This document shows positions 30,338 through 34,747 of a stretch of DNA of 34,747 nucleotides, one piece after another; position 1 is the stretch's first letter, and the number at the start of each line of letters is the position of its first letter. The notes under the pieces are model-generated. The model searched no databases. It was not told the DNA's origin and saw only the letters and a program-made list of their open reading frames with translations. A program made the position numbers and the translations under genes. Origin of the DNA: an uncultured Lachnospiraceae bacterium (lineage in GTDB: Bacteria > Bacillota > Clostridia > Lachnospirales > Lachnospiraceae); contig CANQTH010000027.1 of the NCBI GenBank assembly GCA_947626795.1, positions 1 to 34,747 of the forward strand, written 5' to 3'.

Positions 30338-33300
30338 ATGGATATAGAAAAGGAAGTTGAGGCGGTAATTGCCATCATGCGTAGTGAAAGACAGGACAAG
30401 GATGTAGATTTGTCTGTAGAGGCATTTGAGGCGGGGAAGAGGCTTGCCAATGCGGCAAAGGGCATAGGGAAGGACGCAATTGATGCAGCAGTGAAGTCTA
30501 TGAAAGAGGAACTTCCGGTCGAAGCCCCTTATGATGCTGTCTGGTGGTATTCTATTCTGATCGGGATGAAAAAGGATTCAAATATTTTTGAGGAATTTGT
30601 CCGTTATGTGCGTCAGAAACGTCACGCCTTTTCCTTGAATACGCAGTATTTTCTGTTTTATCAGCTTAGTAGTCTGCTTTTTCTTTTTTATGAGCTTGAT
30701 GGGGATGGCAGGGGAGAATTATGGCATTTTTATCAGGAGATTGCGGAGGGATTTGCGGAGTGTGTAGATCGTGAGTTGCTGGAGGAAATTCCTTTACAGG
30801 AACGGAAGAAGGATTTTGTGCTTGTGATCACGGAGCAGTTTCTTGCCGAGCAGCACGGGCCAACGAAGACGGCTCTGGATCGCTGTAAGGTGCTGATGGA
30901 ACGGATGCATAAAAAGGTTCTCCTCATAAACGATGCCGAGGTGCTTAGCCTGGTCGGGGCGATTAATTATTATGAGAGATCGGAGGGAATGTATATAGAG
31001 CAGCTATGCGAAAAGTCGGAAATGCAATGGAAGGGAGTTTCTGTGCCGTTTTTTCAGTGCCAGAATAATATGCCTGACATCGAAACTTTAAATGTATTGC
31101 TGCGGGAGATTCGGAAGATGGCGCCGGAGAGGGTTATTACTATAGGGAAAGGAGGCATTCTCGGTGCGCTCGTATCCCGCATGGTTCCATCGCTGACAGT
31201 AGGTCTTTGCTTTTCTGTTTTGGAATATACCTGTGCAAAATATCAGACATTCAGCCGTTCTCTGAAGGAAGCAGAGATAAAGCTGTTGGCCAGCTTGGGA
31301 TATACAGAGGAGCATATCATTGAGAGTGTCTTTACATTTTCTCTAAAGCCACAGGCGGAGCATATCACCAGGCGAGAACTAGGTGTTCCGGAGGATTCAT
31401 TTCTGATCATAGTCGTTGGTATGCGGTTGGATGAGGAAGTTACAGAAGAATTTCTTGCTATTCTTGAAGAAATATTGACTCCGGATATGTATGTGGGATT
31501 TTTGGGCGTGTTCTCCAAATATGATGAGCGAATCTCTGGATTCCCAAAGCTTAAGGAGCAGGCTTCTTTCCTTGGTTTCTGCTATGATATCTTATCTCGG
31601 ATGGAGGTATGCGACCTGTATGTGAATCCCATCCGAAAAGGTGGCGGCACGTCCGGTGTGGAGGCACTGTTTAAAGGGATTCCTGTGGTTACGGTTGATT
31701 ATGGGGATGTGTCTGTAGCTGTTGGATCGCAGTTCTGCGTGGCGGATTATCAGGCGATGCAGGAGCAGATTCTGCGGTATCATGACGACAGGGAATATTA
31801 CAGCCTCATGTCACAAAAGGCGAAGGAACGCGCAGAGATTTTATTGGATTCAGATTCGGAATTTGTGCGGATCTTGCAGGAGATGGATAAACGGGAATCC
31901 AGGGATATTGAAAGAGAGAAAATTGTTGGGAAAAATGTCGTAGACCGCAAGGAGTATGGGTACGATGCGCTTTTGGATATGATTCAGGGAGCGATGCAGG
32001 AGGGCAGATGGGAAGACGCCTACAAAGGGGCGGCGGAGGCCGTGGAACGCAATGTCATGAATCTTCGTGCGAATTTCTATTTGGCAGTGTCTTTAGCGAA
32101 TTGTGAGAAGTGGTTGGAAAGCTATCGCTATTTTTTAGTTCTCCAGACGCTTCAGCGCAAGTACGGGGAAATGGTCATTTCAGAGGAAGAGTGCGCCAAT
32201 TTTTTGAACTTTGCGTATGAGAACCTTCAGGCGACAATGCGGCAGATGCCGGAAAAAGATTGGCAGCAGATGCAGTGGGAACTGTCGGAACTGAAAGCCG
32301 CCGATAAGTCTTTGGAAAATCCGATATTTAGCCGGAAGGATGATATGCAGGATTATTTTGGACCGCATTACTGGACCGATCGGTTTTACTATGTAGGGAG
32401 GTATGACAACTGGTTTAATTCCAATTGGAATCCGAATACGAATTTGAATGGGCAGAGTTCAAAAGGGGAGATTTATGAGATTGAAAAGATGGGAAAGGAG
32501 TTTGAAGTGCGGGCTGAATTTCCGAGCGTGCTTCCTTTTATCGCAAATGTAAACAGCGCAGGTAATAAAATCGTTGTTTGCCATATGAAAAACCAAAAGA
32601 CAGTTCAGTATGACGAAAATATACAGAAGACTTATTCCTATATTCGGATAAATGATGCGATCCAGATTACTGGGGAAAACGATATGGCATTTGGCAAGCC
32701 GATCTTGCTGCGGCATTCCCCGGAACGAAAAAAGCTGGTATTGAATATTTTCTGTGATAGCTTTAACTGGAAGTACATCAAAGATTATGGATTTGAAAAA
32801 ATTATGCCGAATACAGCGCGCTTTTTTGAAGAGGGAATTGTCTGTGAACGGTTTTTCTGTGGATCAGAGTATACTGCTCCAAGCATGGCGTCTTATTGGA
32901 CGGGGCTTCGTTCGACACACCATGGGGTCTTGAGCAGGGAAGTCCATTTTCCAATTTCGTCAAAGCATCCTATGCTTTCGGAAATCTTTCATGATAGAGG
33001 TTATGTGACGGCGAAGATAGGGGGAAATGTTGCGATTATGCCCAACTATGGATATATGAGGGGAATGGATCGCATGGTCTATGAGCGAGCAGAGCAGAAT
33101 TTTCATGCGAGCGATGCGGTATCCGAGGTGATAAAGCATCTGGAGGCGTTTGGAGAGGCGGACAATTTTATCTTGATGGAGCTGTTTGATACGCATGAGG
33201 TGGCGGGGTATTGGCCAGCGGCAATTGATGTGCAGACGCATTGTGAGGCGGATGTCAATGAGGTAGACAATGTAGGCGGAAGCAGTCTCTATCAGACGAT

Positions 33301-33895
33301 GAGTCCGAACAGGCGGGTTGTGTACGGCGAGGTGCTGCGCCATATGGACGTGCATTTGGAAAGTTTGTACCATTACATAAAGACGCATTATAGAAAGGAC
33401 GAGGTTGTGGTTGCTTTCTTTTCCGATCACGGGAATGGTTTTAATGTGGAAACCGGGCAGCCGTTCATGTCGGATCAGAGGACGAATGTGCCGCTGTTGA
33501 TCTATGCGGATGGAGAGTATAGCCATGTGTGCAATGAGAAGATCGAGACGATCGATTATGGGCATATTCTCTGCCATTTGTGCGGAATCAAGGATGGGCG
33601 GCTGGACGCCGTGGACGGCCAGCTTCCCCGATTTTTTGGAGGGGAAAGGGAGCGCGAGTATGTCTTTTCACAGAGCCTTTACCCGGATCGGTATTATGAG
33701 GCGGCGGTAATATCGGATAACTATAAGTTTTATTTTAAGAGCAGCCAGAAGGTCACGAATGACTGCAGGATCAGCCTGAAAAATGGCACGTATCAGTTGT
33801 GGGATGCAAATGGGCAGGCACTGGAAGATGAAAAGGTTGTAGATAAGTGCGTGGATATCATATGGCGGAATCTCGGGGATTATCGGCTGGATTAA
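30338..33895 (+). CDS. Giant fusion: GT-B glycosyltransferase, repeat linker and sulfatase/phosphotransferase-like domain
   Basis: The 1185-residue protein has three parts. Residues 1 to about 510 contain a GT-B-type transferase: ITIGKGGILGALVSRM near 267-282, then VCDLYVNPIRKGGGTSGVEA with KGIPVVTVDYGDVS at about 425-458. Residues of roughly 540-640 are helical and TPR-like. Residues from about 795 form an alkaline-phosphatase-superfamily domain: NIFCDSFNW (Asp807), SEYTAPSMASYW with probable nucleophile Thr846, and FFSDHGNGF (Asp1030, His1031). Thr where sulfatases have Cys/Ser points to phosphate or phospho-alcohol transfer rather than sulfate removal. No signal peptide or membrane segment is seen, so it acts in the cytoplasm. 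Start: ATG 30338 behind GAGGAGAGC. Confidence 0.78.
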   Translation: MDIEKEVEAVIAIMRSERQDKDVDLSVEAFEAGKRLANAAKGIGKDAIDAAVKSMKEELPVEAPYDAVWWYSILIGMKKDSNIFEEFVRYVRQKRHAFSLNTQYFLFYQLSSLLFLFYELDGDGRGELWHFYQEIAEGFAECVDRELLEEIPLQERKKDFVLVITEQFLAEQHGPTKTALDRCKVLMERMHKKVLLINDAEVLSLVGAINYYERSEGMYIEQLCEKSEMQWKGVSVPFFQCQNNMPDIETLNVLLREIRKMAPERVITIGKGGILGALVSRMVPSLTVGLCFSVLEYTCAKYQTFSRSLKEAEIKLLASLGYTEEHIIESVFTFSLKPQAEHITRRELGVPEDSFLIIVVGMRLDEEVTEEFLAILEEILTPDMYVGFLGVFSKYDERISGFPKLKEQASFLGFCYDILSRMEVCDLYVNPIRKGGGTSGVEALFKGIPVVTVDYGDVSVAVGSQFCVADYQAMQEQILRYHDDREYYSLMSQKAKERAEILLDSDSEFVRILQEMDKRESRDIEREKIVGKNVVDRKEYGYDALLDMIQGAMQEGRWEDAYKGAAEAVERNVMNLRANFYLAVSLANCEKWLESYRYFLVLQTLQRKYGEMVISEEECANFLNFAYENLQATMRQMPEKDWQQMQWELSELKAADKSLENPIFSRKDDMQDYFGPHYWTDRFYYVGRYDNWFNSNWNPNTNLNGQSSKGEIYEIEKMGKEFEVRAEFPSVLPFIANVNSAGNKIVVCHMKNQKTVQYDENIQKTYSYIRINDAIQITGENDMAFGKPILLRHSPERKKLVLNIFCDSFNWKYIKDYGFEKIMPNTARFFEEGIVCERFFCGSEYTAPSMASYWTGLRSTHHGVLSREVHFPISSKHPMLSEIFHDRGYVTAKIGGNVAIMPNYGYMRGMDRMVYERAEQNFHASDAVSEVIKHLEAFGEADNFILMELFDTHEVAGYWPAAIDVQTHCEADVNEVDNVGGSSLYQTMSPNRRVVYGEVLRHMDVHLESLYHYIKTHYRKDEVVVAFFSDHGNGFNVETGQPFMSDQRTNVPLLIYADGEYSHVCNEKIETIDYGHILCHLCGIKDGRLDAVDGQLPRFFGGEREREYVFSQSLYPDRYYEAAVISDNYKFYFKSSQKVTNDCRISLKNGTYQLWDANGQALEDEKVVDKCVDIIWRNLGDYRLD

Positions 33896-33985
33896 TGTTT
33901 TGGCTTTAAAAGGCTGCAGAACAGGTAATTGAAAAGCAGATGAGAGGGTTGAAAGAAATGAAATGGTTATGATAAAGGAGCGGTG

Positions 33986-34726
33986 ATGGATATGGAATAT
34001 TTTATTTTATGCCCGGCGCAAATGGAATCCGGCGGGCCGGAACTTGCGCACCAGCTCTGCCATATGCTGAGGCAGCTTGGGGAGGCGTCCTATATGTGTT
34101 ATATAAAGTTTGGCATAGTGGAAGCGCAGGATGTGGAAGCTCCTGAGAAGTACCGGAAATATGGAACGGAACATATAAAAAGCTTGTCGGAGATAAAAGA
34201 GGACTCCATCGTTATCGTACCGGAAGGAATGACAGGATGGGTGTCTACGATTTCAGCCGGGATAAAGGTTGGATGGTGGATGAGCGTTGACAATTATATT
34301 AGAAGCAGCGCGGAGAAAAATCTGGAATATCTTGAAAAAAATGTGGCGTACCATCTTGTCCAGTCCTATTATGCCAGGAAATATCTGATAGAACGCGCCC
34401 GTATTCCTTCGGAAAAGATTTTGTGGGTGTCGGATTATATGGGGGAGGCTTATGGGCAATTCCTTTTTCCAGCGCAATATAGGCAGGATATGGCGCTATA
34501 CAATCCGAAAAAGGGATATGAGGAGCTTGTTCCATTGATCGCGCTTACGCCATGGCTGAATTGGGTTCCGCTGCAGGATCTGAGCGAAGAAGAGATGATC
34601 GTATTGATGCAGGCGGCAAAAGTATATGTGGATTTTGGGAATCATCCGGGGAAAGACAGGATACCTAGAGCCTTAACTTCCCATATTTTTAACCCTCTAG
34701 CATTTGGGACTCACAAGTTACAATAA
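33986..34726 (+). pseudogene. Glycosyltransferase truncated near the window end
   Basis: From ATG 33986 (after AAAGGAGCGG) the protein reads EYFILCPAQMESGGPELAHQ, later KVGWWMSVDNYI, ILWVSDYMGE and VYVDFGNHPGKDRIPR. These suggest a GT-B-like transferase of about 400 residues or more, with the donor-site segment GKDRIPRE... just starting. After Arg at 34667-34669 the sequence becomes ALTSHIFNPLAFGTHKLQ, of quite different character, and stops at 34724-34726. I infer that a mobile element or rearrangement has cut the gene here. The missing part would hold the rest of the nucleotide-sugar site, so the product is probably inactive. Confidence 0.55.
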
Positions 34727-34747
34727 AAAACAGCCGAAAAATCTCGT
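34670..34747. mobile_element. Possible end of an insertion element or rearrangement junction
   Basis: The last 78 nt do not continue the glycosyltransferase frame and are richer in A and T than the gene before them. No transposase, target-site duplication or inverted repeat can be confirmed because the window ends. The call rests only on the abrupt loss of the protein pattern after 34669. Confidence 0.3.

Noticed and set aside
32861..32884. A true formylglycine sulfatase
   Set aside because: The nucleophile position is Thr in TAPS, with no Cys or Ser in CXPSR, so the usual maturation is not possible.

Overview
The window reads as chromosomal DNA from a motile member of the Clostridia, most likely a Lachnospiraceae species. 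The evidence is the Firmicutes-type flagellin, the flgM-flgN-flgK-flgL-fliW-csrA-flaG-fliD-fliS gene order, SigD promoters, strong AGGAGG ribosome binding sites and many short intergenic gaps. Every supported gene is on the + strand. The species cannot be decided from the sequence. I saw no rRNA, tRNA or CRISPR array.

Layout. (1) Bases 1-340 hold the 3' end of a probable sortase-anchored surface protein and a hairpin. (2) Bases 440-12115 are a GC-rich late flagellar locus: anti-sigma factor FlgM, chaperone FlgN, two different FlgK hook-filament junction proteins, an oversized FlgL, the FliW/CsrA translational switch, FlaG, cap protein FliD, chaperones FliS and FliT-like, and flagellin. SigD promoters precede flgM, flaG and the flagellin gene. 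A 70-bp imperfect tandem repeat separates flgL from fliW. (3) Bases 12114-12860 are a patch of toxin-antitoxin remains: an intact AbrB/MazE-type antitoxin, a possible PIN-toxin stub, a small antitoxin and a broken RelE/ParE toxin. (4) Bases 12880-20806 begin with a fourth SigD promoter and a leader that copies the end of the flagellin leader. An operon follows: a small acidic protein, a Maf-type flagellin glycosyltransferase, a GT2-like glycosyltransferase, a short NeuB-type synthase, a KdsC-GmhA fusion and an acetolactate-synthase-like TPP enzyme. (5) Bases 20807-29584 are a strikingly AT-rich block of seven genes: two radical SAM proteins, a pyruvyltransferase, an FkbM methyltransferase, two proteins that look like the separated halves of a HAD-type protein, and an SDR epimerase. 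Six of the seven carry a related small Rossmann-like module. (6) From 29834 the composition recovers: a wrecked GT2 gene, a 1185-residue glycosyltransferase/repeat/phosphotransferase-like fusion, and a glycosyltransferase cut off near the window end, probably by a mobile element.

How it fits together. SigD and FlgM set the timing of late flagellar genes, and FliW and CsrA couple flagellin translation to assembly. The downstream operon probably makes and attaches a nonulosonate-like or otherwise unusual sugar to flagellin. Its promoter and CsrA-like leader suggest it is timed together with flagellin itself. The AT-rich block appears to be an acquired decoration cassette inserted in that operon. 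The most likely undescribed element is this cassette of module-tagged enzymes, together with the duplicated flagellin-type leader that drives the operon.
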